A stretch of DNA of 64,000 nucleotides from Eutreptiella sp. 'Long Island Sound 2002' (GCA_964036045.1 OZ038387.1:16081420-16145419), one strand, 5' to 3'; positions 1-11,380 are shown, numbered from the stretch's first letter. Notes: generated by a model from the sequence alone, not told the origin. Numbers and translations are program-made.

Positions 1-608
1 TGTGTGTTTTGCGTGGCAGCACTGTCAGCTGCACGGGGGAAACAGGCATCCAGAGCGGACCACAGCATCGAAGTACACCGGCAGGCTGTTGTGGGTCTCG
101 GCGACGATTGGACGATCCATACAAAGAGCCATAGGGGAGCATGGCAGGTGCCAGGCAGAAGCACCGTGGAGACCAAACCACATCCGGGAAAGGGGCTTAG
201 GGCAAGCGTTTCAGTAATCATACAATGCGAACACAGACGCGGCACTGAGCGAGCCATGCAGGCGCAATTACTGCCGTGGGCCCAATGCACTAAGGCCAAT
301 GCATACGGCAACAAGCAGTACAACTGACGTGGCACTGAGTCAAGCGGGTTTAGGGGGTAAGCAGGAGTGCAGAGACATGATCCACAGCGCCTTCTCCACA
401 GCGATGCAAGATACTGCATAGCCCCAAAACCACGCCCTTTTGGCCGTCTTGGATACGGAGTCGCTGTCCAGGACGACTACGCAGAACACATCATGATTCA
501 TGCAGAGCCTGGGCTGTGGGACAGCAACAACAGTTCCACACCCCCTACAATACACGGGGCTGGGGAGCGAGGCAGGTACAATCTGAATGCAATCTTCCGG
601 CAAACCAC

Positions 609-3600
609 CTTGAAACTAGTAAATTTGGCCACAGACAGATGTGGCGTGAACTTGCCCTCTCCGATTTTCATGACGTCGTCGCACTGCGGGAACTGTTGCA
701 TGAGATAATCCATCAGATCGTGGAACACAGCGGGAGGCTCTGAGCAGAGAAAATTGATGTCTCGCAGGGCGTACTACCTGCTTGAAAAAATTCTTACGCG
801 GAAGAAGACGGAATACAAGGAGAGCTGCCGGACTGCACATGCCCCAATACAAACAAAGCATCAATCAACCGTCCCAATCAACCCGCCACCGGCGTCACTA
901 CGTCCCTTGAAAATGCGGGCTGCCAACTGCCGTCGAAATCTAAAGCCAACCAGGGGCCGCCATGCAATAGGTTTGTATTGGGACAAAGAGTGCCCTGCAA
1001 CTCGTCCACCAGTAAATGCCCTGTTTCGAAGGCTCTGCTTGAATTGGTGCTCTTTCTAACCGCTCCCCTCAGTAAGCGCAACCTCCTTCTAACCGTGTTT
1101 CACCTCGTCCATCCTTCCCCGCGAAAAATACGGCAACAAGGTGCCAACCAGCCTTTATGAAAAACCCGCCAATATTGATATGATTATCCTAAGCCGACTA
1201 TGCCACGGTCCTGCTGCCGAAGACCCTTCCCATTTCCGCTTTGATGGGCAGCGTTGCTAGCCAAAGTGGTGGGATAATCTGGGGATTGCCCTTTCACGCC
1301 CTCAGTTCCCCCGCTCAAACCCCCTCCGAGGAGCTGCAGGCCAGACGTATTCACATCCTCCGTCCATCCATCGCTCATTTGTCGTGCGACACATCCAATG
1401 GGAAAGTGCTTGCCAGTGCGGATGGGAGGCATGCAATCGCAGACACAGGTGCTGACAACAACGTTTGCGTATTGTTTTGGTTTGTCACAAAAGGACTGCT
1501 GCTATACCTTAACAAATTGTCAGGCTGACGTCGGGCGCCACTGGCTGACTGCGGACCCCAACCGCCCAACCAACAACAGCTGGCCGGGCGATTATTGATC
1601 GATGACAAAGCAAAAGACGGCCCAACACAAGGACAAGCACTTGTGCAAACAACACCGCCTGTTCTTATGCGGTCCAAGGAAACGATCAGACCATCTCCTG
1701 GCAGCGACCAACTGGTCCCCCTGTGGGTCCTGCCGTGGGGGACAAACATGCAACGCACTGAGGAACCAACCGTCACCGCATTCTGCGCTGAAAGCTGCGC
1801 TTGATCTGCTGAGGGTAAGGGTTCTGAGTGTCTTGCTACGTGCCGTGCGGACCTTGAAAAATTGGGCTGGATCGGGGCGAAAGGGTGAGCGAACCCTCCT
1901 TTAAAATCAGGCGAGGTACGTTGGTCCCCATACTCCTGCCCTCGCGAATGACTGTTTGCAAGTATAATTCACACGGTCCTCCGCACACGCATGGAACACA
2001 CACGCAACACGCCAATAATGCAGCAGATGGGGCTGATCAACACGATGGCCATAGAGTACCAATGAGAAGTCAGTCATGTGCAATCTGCCCAAAATCATGT
2101 GCAATTTAACCCAAACCCTGGTTTCTCGACGCATCGCTACATTGTATGCTGCAATTTATACCGAACGAAAGTTAGATACCAAATCCAGTTGGCCCGCACG
2201 CCTGCTGTACCTTGAACAAGCCACATCTTGTCCATGAATCGGCGATCGTCGCTACTCACATCTTGGGCGGCGGGAGGGGGGGGGGGGGGCGACGGTTGAG
2301 AGTGGGAGTCAATTTTAGGCACGACATGCGCTCGGGGAGACCAGTCTCTGGCTCAAAGTAGACCGTAAAATGGACTTCACTGTGCCGAAAATATGCAAGT
2401 TTCTGCAGCGTCACCAGGAACGGCTTGACGGGGGGCGGTTTGGCCTGCATCAAAGCCATTGCCTTCTCCAGGTACGCCTACATAAGAAAATATCGCGTGC
2501 CAACAATTCATCACCCGGTTTGTTGGGGCTCAAGCACGGGCTCAAGCAAACACATGCACATGCACAGGCAGACACACCCACAACCACGAGCATAAACATA
2601 ACGCACACCGACAATCATAACGACCACCTACACGAACACCCACACCAACATGCAAATCCCCTGCGCACACAGATTACAAGCCAGTGCGCCAATCGTGAAG
2701 AAAGCAGAAAATGACAACATCCGTAGCCCTGGCCTGTGGCAGTCTGTGGCTGTGTGGCCATGCGTAGCTGTGTGCACATCCGCACCGCGGACGCTCATCC
2801 TGCGCATCCCCTTTGCACACCTTGTGGATGTACAGCCCGCGCACCCCATGTGCATACACACCGCACAGCCTGCATCCCACGTGCATACGCACCGGCTGTG
2901 TACACCCTGTGCACACCACACATCCACATACAGCCACAAAACTACACAGCCACGCACAACCACACCCAGCCACAGGCCACACACAGTCAACAACAGCCAC
3001 AAACTTGTGCACACACATTTAGGAACGAAGCTGAAGATCAGGTTCTTTGCCGACAACCCTAAATGAAACATTAGGGCAAGTACCATATCGCCTGGGCCAC
3101 TGCCCAGTGCGGGAACTCTCTGGATCACGACTGGGACCATATCCGCTTGACCGGATACGGCAACAAAGGCCATGCCTGATCGTCCCCACACGACATCTCT
3201 TGGCTTTGCGGGACCCCGACCCTCCAGTCGAAGCCTTGCAGATCCCAACAGCACAAACAGATGGCCCGGGCAATGCCATTGCGTCCTCACCTCGGGATCA
3301 GAGCGCCTCCGCAGGCACGTACAAGAAGCGCGCAGCCCTCCCGGCGTGCTCACAAGTTTGGCACGGACACCCCTCGGTCAGTACCCAGGTCCCGCATGTC
3401 TGGGAGTTGCGGGATTGAAATGGCGCGAAGAATTCGACTGTGGCACCGCAGTACTGTTGTGCAGTTGCCTCGGGAATGTCGTATCGGGACTGAGCCATGC
3501 CGTCCCAGAAGTGCCATTATTTGGGTTGAATCTTTGCAGCTTCGTACAAGGAATGCCAAAGGCACATTCCGACAGCCGTCGATGCGAGACACCCCATGTT

Positions 3601-4077
3601 TCATGGAACTTTAGGGCCTGTTCTGTTGGGTGTCGGGACCCGCAAGGCCATTGTAACGAATGTCGGAAGGCGTAAGGCACTGTTTGCGCTGTCAGGGCCT
3701 ACAACGCCAGCGTTATGCTGGCCATACCCCGCGATTGCAATGGAAAGTGGGACCGATGTTGCATGAGGACTCCACTCCGCTGGTGGCATGGGGGCTCGTA
3801 AGAAAGTTCATGTTAGCAGATCCTGCGACGCGGGCAATTTATGCTAAAAAGTGCGCATTCGCTCCGCACTGCACGACTGAGGAGGATGGCGCACCTCTTC
3901 CAGAAACGGGTCCAGTAAAGTGACATGAGGGCCAGCCTTAATGTTGTACAGGTACTGGTGCTGAATGTGGATCAGCGACTCCCTCAATTCTCGGGGCACA
4001 AGGGCCCCAATGAATGAGCTCCAGTGCAACGCAGACTTCGTAGACTTCAGGGCATACGCAGTCTCTGGAGCGTCCAT
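609..4077 (-). CDS. 2H phosphoesterase-like protein (2'-5' RNA ligase/LigT-like), three exons, 3' end not found
   Basis: Three minus-strand exons with matching phases: 4077-3895, 2477-2342 and 739-609 (183+136+131 = 450 nt, 150 codons). Exon 1 starts at a Met (MDAPETAYAL) and carries the first H-x-T motif in GPHVTLLDPF. Exon 2 has the mid-domain stretch FLVTLQKLAYFRHSEVHFTV. Exon 3 carries the second motif in KFTPHLSVAK (H-x-S). Two H-x-(T/S) motifs around a beta-rich core define the 2H superfamily, which acts on 2',3'-cyclic or 2'-5' phosphodiester bonds in RNA. Borders seen: donor gaG/GTGCG, acceptor TATGTAG/GCG, donor actG/GTCTCC, acceptor tctctgctCAG/AG. A donor follows exon 3 (ttcaag/GTGG), so a further exon is expected; none was identified. 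Introns are about 1.4 and 1.6 kb. Substrate is unknown. A second copy lies at 44762-48231. Confidence 0.72.
740..2341 (-). other. Inferred intron 2 of the 2H gene
   Basis: No coding similarity seen on either strand. A strong alternative donor (GTGAGT) sits at about 2262-2257 just beyond a G run (2277-2290) of 14 bases here and 15 in copy A'. Reading through that run changes frame between copies, which is why I favour the donor at 2341-2340 that keeps phase with exon 3. Confidence 0.45.
2478..3894 (-). other. Inferred intron 1 of the 2H gene with CA-rich low-complexity sequence
   Basis: From about 2530 to 3025 the sequence is an irregular run of CACA, CACAGCC and CACGCA words. It keeps long frames open on both strands but looks like low-complexity DNA. 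The rest (3030-3890) shows nothing I recognise. Confidence 0.5.
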
Positions 4078-4732
4078 TCATGAACATGCTGCAGACGGCC
4101 ACACTGGCCCCGGCATCTATGGACAAAAGAATTGGCCATGGCCCATACAACACATCCACATTGCTCTAAGACTTGGTTCCAAGGCAGCTGCTTGATGGCC
4201 CGGGCTTGCCAGATGGATTCTTGTGGAAGCTTTGAAGGGCCAAAAGGGGTAAACACAGGCGCAAGATAGCTTGAAAAATCTGTTGACACTGACGCGAGTC
4301 TGCGTTCATTTCTCAATTTGGCCATTGTTTGAGCCATTTTCGGTTCTCAAATCACCCTATTTGCCGGAGCCAGTCCGTTTTGGTCTTGTTTTGGTTCGAA
4401 AAAAGGCCCCGAAATGGCCCAACTGCCAAACCAGAAGAAATAGCTGCGATTCCACTAAACCTGCTCATTTTGCTTGTGCAACCAAAAATTTCGGCCTCTT
4501 TCTCTATTGTGTTTCTGAACAATCTACGCAAGCCATCTCCCTGGAGCAACGGGGGTTGAGGGAGAGGGGTGGATATTAGACGATGTAGATCAATACACAT
4601 GTATGGTATATGTGACCTCTGCCCCTGTTCCCCATGGGCCCATGGTGCCACCTGGGGCAGTGAGCCACCAAACCATGATCATGATTCCCACCATGTTAAC
4701 AACGGATTGCCTCGAGCAAAGCAATGGGCGGT
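4078..4732. other. Intergenic, nothing recognised
   Basis: Upstream flank of the 2H gene. Several short frames are open but none has protein-family character, and no RNA gene is visible. Confidence 0.5.
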
Positions 4733-5018
4733 GTACCTTCCCCCCCCCATGTCCATCCCCCCCCAAGGGACGACGGTCCCCCCCCCACCCCGGGGGGAAC
4801 CGTCACCAAGTGACGGTTCCCCCCCTGGGGGGGGGGGGGGACCGTACACCACTCCCGACCAGCCAATTCTAGTATAACCCAACTAAAAATTTTCTTCGGC
4901 GCCTTCGGCCTGTGATTTCCTATTGATTTCTTATTGTTCATGGGCCAAGTGACGGTTCCCCCCGTGGGGGGGGGGGATGGACACGGGGGGGGGATGGACA
5001 CGGGGGGGGGGAAGGTAC
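4733..5018. repeat. Nested G/C-tract inverted repeats (foldback structure)
   Basis: The outer arms read GTACCTTCC followed by a C run and ATGTCCAT at 4733, and the reverse complement (ATGGACAC, G run, GGAAGGTAC) ends at 5018. Inside lies a near-perfect palindrome at 4773-4845: ACGGT, C run, ACCCC, G run, AACCGTCAC, a 3-base centre CAA at 4807-4809, then the mirror image. A further GTGACGGTT block follows at about 4949. The copy at 48887-49172 differs in run lengths. It could be a foldback transposon or a structured insulator; no target duplication is evident. Confidence 0.8.
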
Positions 5019-6039
5019 ATGTATACCTCTGGCCCTGGGTGTAAGGCTCCAACTAGGATTCGCCGGGGTGGCTTGGCTAATCCGTTTTTCGTTCACACTT
5101 TCGTTTATCCTTGGTGGTTTGGCAGGGGCGGGGGGTTGTCCCACAGCCCCTTGCGTCCAGCCAGCCTTTGTTAGGTGGTGGACTAGGACTCGTCCTCTGG
5201 GCACCATGTTTTCACCCGTGGTACTGGGCATTTGAGGGCAGGGGGTGGGCTGCTGTGATGTATGGGACGGCAAGGTTGGCATGAGCCATATACTGCTATA
5301 CGACCCTCCACTAAATCTAGCCAATGACAACAAAGCACCGTATGTGCCACTCACCTGAGACAATGCGGTGGAAAAGCAAGGGTGCTCAAGGAGTAGGAAA
5401 TACAGAGGAATGAAACAGGAATGAACACACCCATTCCTGTTAAGAAAGGCACATAAAGATAGAGGATATGGGGCTTTGGGGAGAACAATGCAACGTATGT
5501 GGCCACCAAGCTTGCAGAGTTTTGTGCACCAAATCTTTTTCTGAAACTTGGTGGAAGAACATGAAGGGTGAGACATAAATTGTGCAACCACGCTTGGTGC
5601 CTCCACTTATACCGAACGGGCCAAAGACCTTCTCAGCGCTTGTTCCAAAAAAAAAGGCTTGTGCAAAGGTCAAACAAGCCAACGCTTCCCTCTGCAAAAA
5701 TATGCCCAAATACTGCCCTGGGAATTATGGCCCATTACCAGCCTTTATTCCAACAAATCGTCACAACCTAACTCATCAAACTATCAGCCAAAGCCTCATC
5801 CCCAGCCCAGTTACTGGTTACTCTCACGTCTTTTAGGGCGGAGCATCTTGACATGCTAGGTTGGAAATCGGCGCTTGCCCGAACTTGCCACAATACTATA
5901 AGGCACAATGCACATATTTTTGCATGATAGGCTTTATTTTAGCCACAGCAGTGCGAAAAAAGATGGAATTTCGTTTGACCTCAGTGTCTGATGGAATATG
6001 TCCCCTGCATAGTTTGCAGATTTTGGGCCATTTTGGGTA
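5019..6039. other. Intergenic, unassigned frames
   Basis: A minus-strand frame is open from about 5606 to 4938 and another from 5709 to 5440. Neither has a motif I can name and both overlap G-run repeats at one end. They may hold an exon, but nothing decides it. Confidence 0.35.
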
Positions 6040-7380
6040 TATTTTGCCCTGGAGTTCCGCACGCAAACCCGCTTGGGAGCCCCATTCCTCATACAGCCCC
6101 ACATGCCGTTCCGCATGGAGCTGCATGCCCTTCCGCCGGGTTGAGCCCGCACACCGGTCCGCATGGAGTTCCCCACATCGGCCTGCTTGGAGCGATTGGG
6201 GCGCAATCCTGCCTGGGGCTCTGCAATCCTGAACCACCTCAAGCCGCGCAACCCGTTGCATATGGAGCTACGCACCCCTGTGAGTAGTACCTGTACACAG
6301 CAGGGGGCTATTGGTTTGCCTGGTGTACTGCTCTGGCTCTTTGAGCTTACAAGCCTGCACATTCACAATGCCAGCACCGAAAAAAAAGGACGCGCTTTAG
6401 GCCCCTGCCCCAAAATCAACGGTTATCTTGCGGTTCATTGGAGGGTAAACCTGCACCGCATGCAAACCCTAGGCAACTGGTTTGCTTTTGGCAGGCCTCT
6501 TCAGATTCTGCAGGCTGGGCCCAGAGGAGGTCCAGGTGTTGCAGGGGTCTGCCTCTTTTTACCCTTGGCTGACTCATGGCACAACTCCTATACACGCACC
6601 GTGCGCTCACAGCGTACACCGTCTTGTGAAAATAAAATTGTGCCAACCATTTCTGTACCACGCGCACCACGTTTACGGCTCTGACCCTGTTCACACTCCC
6701 CCCCCCCCCCCGCAGTTGGCGCTCCAGGCTTGTTGTGCAACAGGAGTTTTGCACAACACACGTGCACAGGAACTTCGCACGCTAAACTGCCCGGAGATCC
6801 GCACGCCCATTCATCTGGAGCTGCATATGCCGGTCCGCACCGCCGAGGGCCCTGCCGCCTGGAGCCCCGCACGTTGTTCTGCCTGGAGCACTGCATGCCG
6901 TTCCCTCTGGAGCTGACGCCGGTGTGCCCGGAGCTTCCATCTACGTGAAGCTGCGCAGGTCGGCCCGCCCTGGACTCCACACAACGGCCCTCCTGGACCT
7001 TCATTTCGGGCCCAACTCTCTACGCTGCTCCGCCTGGAGGTTTGCATGCCGTTCCGTCTGGGCGGAAGCTCTTGGATCCATCGGGGATCGTTGGGATTAT
7101 GGAGGGCATGGGGGTTATTCCACTCACTACCCCTTATCATTACCTGCCCCCGCACCCTTTGGCCAGAATAATATGGAGATGATGGGGGTTGTACGCACTG
7201 GCGTGGGCAGCGCCAAGCGGGACAGCATGTGCAGAGGCAGCGGAGTTGAGCCCGAGCTGAAAGGACTAACTGTGACTGTCTGTGATCTCGGACAGCAATT
7301 ATGAGCCTATTTTGCGAGCATGCGGCCGCGTGGAGCCCGACACGTCGGCCCAGTCAGCCCGCCTGGAGCACCAGGTCTGC
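6040..7380 (+). repeat. Degenerate minisatellite with CCTGGAGC/GCATGCCGTTCC core
   Basis: Loose repeats of a roughly 22-bp word built from TGCATGCCGTTCCG and CCTGGAGC occur in three clusters: about 6045-6260, 6785-7065 and 7322-7380, with unrelated sequence between. Identity between units is modest and spacing irregular. Several frames stay open through it, so the open frames there are not taken as genes. A poly-C run lies near 6700. Copy A' equivalent: about 50195-51535. Confidence 0.6.
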
Positions 7381-7485
7381 CAACCGTCTACCGCGGTGTC
7401 TGAGTCAAGCTTCTCGCCCTTTACGCCAGACAAGCACGGCCAGCCTAAGCACAACCATCACACAAATCATCACGAGGCTGGTGGG

Positions 7486-7735
7486 TGGCTTCTCTGCAAA
7501 GCACTTCAGCCCATTTTGAAGCACTTCAACATGACCGAAGTGCTTCAAAGGACTGACATCAAGCCGTCTTGAAGCACTTGGAAGCACTTAGTTTTACACA
7601 CTTCACAGTGATTCCAATCTGAAGCACCTTGAAGCATCTCACAGCAAATCAAAGCACTTGCTTCAGATCACTTCAAGCCCTTCTAGCACCTTGGGGCAAC
7701 CCAAAGCACCTCACAGTAGGTCAAAGCAATCAAGC
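7486..7735 (+). repeat. Cluster of GAAGCACTT-type decamers
   Basis: At least ten occurrences of (T)GAAGCACTT or close variants (AAAGCACTT, GAAGCACC, AAAGCACC) lie within 250 bp at spacings of roughly 10-40 bp, plus one inverted copy (GAAGTGCTTC). The regular word with irregular spacing resembles an array of binding sites more than a tandem repeat. Copy A' equivalent: 51641-51890. Confidence 0.6.
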
Positions 7736-8012
7736 TGCGAGGCACGGTGAAGAACTTCGAACCACTGCACCTGAAAACCCCCTCATTACGACTGACCTTC
7801 CAACCTACAAATGCCCTCATTCCTACAACTGAGCCCCAACAAGTATGAACATCTAGAACCATGAAGGCTGCGTTCTGGGGTGGTTGCAGCCTGGGCTAGG
7901 GCCACGGCTATGCCCATTGGTCGTGGGGGCTTCCATCTCTGCTTCGTTGCTTCGGGGGAAGGGGAGGCAAAGAGGTGTTGCGGGGTAAGGGGTATGCAAT
8001 AAAATTTCGACC

Positions 8013-8372
8013 TTGGTGCCCACGTGCTGCGTGTCAGGAATATGGCAGCTTGACGTGTCTCTCTGGATGAGGGCAGTAAAGGACGTCCCTCAATATCAGT
8101 CCGTGGTCTACATAGGTGAACGCGAGCAGTTCACTGTGGGAATGCACTTGTTGTATCAAGGGGAGCGATCCGGGTTCATCGGGAGGTGGTCCAAAAGGAT
8201 CCACTACTTGGGGGGGTGCGGGTGGGTATTCATTTGTGGACGAGGAGTTGCCGTGCTTGGAGCTGTCAGAGCATCATATGTCTCCTCCATGATGCAATGG
8301 AGTCGTACGCGGCAATACGTGCATCGGAAGAGCATGCAGCACTATTTGTGGTATTGTACTCGTGGTCCTTGA
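8013..8372 (+). CDS. Hypothetical open frame, 119 codons
   Basis: A plus-strand frame of 119 codons that I do not recognise. It is identical in copy A' (52168-52527), which says little because the whole block is nearly identical. Overlapping frames of similar length exist on both strands, so the coding strand is not certain and it may be chance. Confidence 0.15.
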   Translation: MVPTCCVSGIWQLDVSLWMRAVKDVPQYQSVVYIGEREQFTVGMHLLYQGERSGFIGRWSKRIHYLGGCGWVFICGRGVAVLGAVRASYVSSMMQWSRTRQYVHRKSMQHYLWYCTRGP

Positions 8373-9184
8373 CGAATGCACATATGCGGGAGCAGTTAAT
8401 ATGTCTGCTCGAGAGGAAGAGGAGCAGGCAATCGATATGCATATGGGGATGGAGGGGGGGTGGAAACCCACTTCCCGGCATTCCAGGGCATGTATGCTTG
8501 ACGAGGTGTAGGAAAAGAGTGCAAACGGAGTTGATGGGACGGAATTACAACGCCTGTAGCAGGGTTTGGATCTGGGTACACGGAAAATGTTGGGGGTGAA
8601 AGGTAGCCAGTGACGAGCACGAGCGCCCAACGCGCCCATTCCATCCGGAGGCGGACTTTGAATGAGTCAAGCCAAGGACGTTCGCACCACGCCATCGCCG
8701 CCATCCCGGCGAGGTGACAGGTGGCCTCGCCGCGTCGTGACCTCGTGTGACCCCAACTTACGTTCTCGGTCGGTGCGAAGCAGGGCCAGATCTCCCACAG
8801 CACATGGCGTTCGAGCGCAGCGGCTTATCGTTGCCGCGGCTGGCCAGCACGCCAACAACTGTTACCCGTCAGCGTTCTTCGAGCACTGCGTGCTGTTGTT
8901 TGCCGCATCTATGCTGCAAGGCGCTGCTTACAAGCTGCGCCTCAGAGGCAGGGCGCAAAGAAGCCCTCGGCTATGGCCTGTACTTCACGTTGTGTGGTGT
9001 CAGGCGGGTAGCCCCGTGTGTTTATCACCCGGCGCCCGCTTCTGCTCACTTCCTGCCTTTTGACAGCTTCAAAGCATTTGCTGTCCTCAACTGGTGCCTC
9101 CTCTGCCGCCGCCTTGTCAACCCACTCCCTGTCCGGTCTTCGAATGCTGTTCCTTCCAAAGATGGCGCAACAATACGAAAGGTC
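8373..9184. other. Downstream flank of the nucleoside hydrolase
   Basis: No assigned gene. On the minus strand a short open stretch ends at a strong donor-like GTAAGT near 8762, so a small exon is possible, but nothing supports a family. Confidence 0.3.
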
Positions 9185-10372
9185 TCAGGCCAGCGAACAG
9201 TCTGAGGCATGCTGCTGCCGCGGCCAGGCGAGCATCGGCTTCTGGCACAACAGTCTGTCAATGGCATCGCCTGCGCCTTTGGCATCCTTCAGCACGAGGT
9301 ATGTTTGGTTTCTTGGGGCGCCCGCGACCCACCGGTTCTCGCCGGTCTTGGCATCGATGAGGTTCACGCCGTCGCAGCCCTCGCAGAAAGCGACCGATGG
9401 CACGTGCTCGACACCGCGCGCGGCGACGAGCGTGGTGAGCGGGTCCCAGCTGAACCGCGACCTGTTTGGCCCGCCCATGTAACTCACCATTGCAGCTTTC
9501 ACCGGATTCCTGGACTTGGCTGCACTGCACCTCTGGAAGGTGGCCCCGCCGGACTGCACCATCACGCCGAGCTCGTATCCGGACCAGATCACCTTGCTCG
9601 AAGGCGGCCAGTGCGCGGCGACGTACGAGGCCGCGACAGAGGCCACAAAGTGGTTGTGCTCGTTGCGGCGGCCGCCACAGACGTTGCACTCAGGCGCGTC
9701 CCCGGACCTTGGATACTTGCCCCCCATCACAGCGAGCAAGAACACCTTCTCGGCCACGAGCTCGATGCCTGAGAGCCTTGAAGTTGCGTCAGGCGGCGAC
9801 TTGAGCAGCGCCGCGAGGTTGGTGTGGATGCCAATGCTGCTGATTGCAACGGAGTGCGGCATCTGCGCCGCGAGCACGCGGCGGTACAACGCGACGGCGT
9901 CCTCCACGCCCGCGGACGACGTGTTTTTGACCGCGGAGGGAAACCGCGCGCCCAGCAGCGAAACGTAGTCCAACGGCTGCTCCATTTGCAGCGTCGCGCC
10001 AGGCGTGTTCACGTTGTACGCCCCGATCGGCAGGGTGCTTAAGCTCCCGCGTCCGTAGTACGTGTTCAGCACCGAGATCGCGCCGGCGCAGTCCACGGGC
10101 GCTGTGTTCTGCACAATAGCCAACAGCTCTACCTCGCCGTTGTCCGCTAGTGCGTTGCCAATGGCCACTGCGACAACGTCGTCCACGTCATTGCAGGCCC
10201 CACCACCAATGTCAGTGTCGATGATGAGCTTCGTGGGGGACCCCGAGGCACTGGCCGGGGAGGCAACTAGCAGCAGCCCGAGGACGGTCAAGGAGAGTGG
10301 AGATGAGCAGCATGCACCAAGCCAATCCAAAGCAGCCATGGACTGCAGCCGTAAGACCCCACCCCTCAACAT
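9185..10372 (-). CDS. Secreted nucleoside hydrolase (inosine/uridine-preferring family)
   Basis: A single uninterrupted frame of 395 codons. Residues 12-43 form a signal peptide (Met12, hydrophobic core SLTVLGLLLVASPASA). The second Met (position 10339) is probably the real start because it begins the signal directly. The hallmark follows at residues 50-72: IIDTDIGGGACNDVDDVV, with Asp52, Asp54, Asp64 and Asp65 in the places of the calcium-binding Asp cluster. Near residue 238 EHNHFVA matches the family's E-x-N-x-F-V segment, and SWDPLT at 308-313 matches the late (H)DPL motif. The family cleaves the N-glycosidic bond of ribonucleosides to give free base and ribose; the signal peptide suggests scavenging outside the cell or in a vacuole. 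Length is above the usual 310-340 because of the signal and a longer C-terminus. The copy at 53340-54527 differs at N120S, K149E, A317S and G320D. Confidence 0.85.
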   Translation of the reverse strand: MLRGGVLRLQSMAALDWLGACCSSPLSLTVLGLLLVASPASASGSPTKLIIDTDIGGGACNDVDDVVAVAIGNALADNGEVELLAIVQNTAPVDCAGAISVLNTYYGRGSLSTLPIGAYNVNTPGATLQMEQPLDYVSLLGARFPSAVKNTSSAGVEDAVALYRRVLAAQMPHSVAISSIGIHTNLAALLKSPPDATSRLSGIELVAEKVFLLAVMGGKYPRSGDAPECNVCGGRRNEHNHFVASVAASYVAAHWPPSSKVIWSGYELGVMVQSGGATFQRCSAAKSRNPVKAAMVSYMGGPNRSRFSWDPLTTLVAARGVEHVPSVAFCEGCDGVNLIDAKTGENRWVAGAPRNQTYLVLKDAKGAGDAIDRLLCQKPMLAWPRQQHASDCSLA

Positions 10373-10603
10373 AAGGCCGGGAAAACCATTCCTCGCTCAT
10401 TGACGAAGTGGTCAAACACGGTCGCCATAATGCGGGATTCCATGTGCAAAAACCTATTGGGCCAAATTGAGTAACGACCAACCTCCGCCTCACCCTTGCA
10501 AATTGCGGAGGCCTTCCACTCATCGGGTTCTTCCGACTTAAGGAGGTGGGCATTGGTGAGGGGAAATTGGTATCCTATGTCGTTCGTTGCTATTTTTCTC
10601 ACA
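10366..10603 (-). CDS. Candidate terminal exon of an unrecognised protein
   Basis: After an acceptor (gacaattttCAG/TGTGAG) at 10604 the minus strand stays open for 79 codons and ends in TGA at 10366. The composition is protein-like (SEEPDEWKASAICKGEAEVG, then YSIWPNRFLHMESRIM). It ends about 27 bp before the preferred start of the nucleoside hydrolase on the same strand. Another minus frame just upstream is interrupted by TGA in this copy (GCT TGA) but reads CGA in A' (near 54797), so the coding path upstream is unclear. No family recognised. Confidence 0.35.
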
Positions 10604-10932
10604 CTGAAAATTGTCATTGTCTAAGGTTTGAATGAACTCTCAAGCAATATCACTGCAAGATCTTGATATTCCATGTTGATCTGTGGTTGCCTGGTCTGCT
10701 TGGGCCCTGTCACCTATTGCAACCCAACTTTTGGTACACTCCTCCACTACTTGCCACACTGTGTACAATCTCCCACTGTAGCGGGTGCACCAACATTATC
10801 GTCCGCTGCCGGTGGTCCGTCCATCTGTATGCGTTGCTTCGCTAGCCTCGTAGTCCTCTGGGCCCCAGAGAATGCCACAATATACTAACTTGACCGGATT
10901 TCCCCCGATTTTCCCCGAAGAAAACCGGATTA

Positions 10933-11188
10933 TGTCACTACCGCCCAATGCAGCCCGTTTTCCGGCCCGTTCAATACAGCCACAAGTGACAGGACCAGAT
11001 TGTTGATGCCTTGTTGATCAACTGGCCCTGAATCTGCTTGGGCTTCGCGAGAGGTCACCAGGGCCTGCATCAGTGTACGATGCCACTCACGACCCCCCAC
11101 AAATTGCCTAGGCAAACACTCAGAGCCCCGTATCGGTGCGCATTTGAAACCAGCCAGCCAGTGCCTGGAGCCCATCCGTCTTGCAGCG
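10933..11188 (-). CDS. Candidate exon of an unrecognised protein
   Basis: A pyrimidine-rich acceptor (CCTTCCTTAG/CGCTG) at 11189 opens a frame of about 85 codons (AARRMGSRHWLAGFKCAPIR, later GGREWHRTLMQALVTSREAQ) that closes at 10930. Biased, protein-like composition is the only support; no domain named. Copy at 55088-55343. Confidence 0.3.
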
Positions 11189-11267
11189 CTAAGGAAGGTG
11201 TAGATTGGGGGAGAAATATAGTACATTTGCACTGGCCAGACCATTGCTTGTACTTTACCTTGTGCGT

Positions 11268-11380
11268 CTTGGACAAGCTATGTCCTGGACATGCCGTGTC
11301 CTGAACAAGCCGTACCTTGGACAAGCCGTGTCATGGACACACCATGTTCTGCGCAAGACGCATAATGGACAAGTTTTTGA
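11268..11380 (+). repeat. 16-17 bp tandem repeat with TTGGACAAGC core
   Basis: About seven imperfect units (TTGGACAAGCTATGTCC, TGGACATGCCGTGTCC, TTGGACAAGCCGTGTC and variants). The core GCTTGGACAAGG recurs once in each arm of the inverted repeat flanking the transketolase exon at 11641 and 11844. Copy at 55423-55535. Confidence 0.6.

Noticed and set aside
2628-3353. 241-codon minus frame rich in Cys and Val
   Set aside because: Derives from the CA-rich low-complexity intron; the three-exon 2H gene on the same strand explains the region better.
3056-3616. Possible piggyBac-like element with CCCTAAA...TTTAGGG ends
   Set aside because: Ends match for only seven bases before an indel and there is no TTAA or other target duplication.
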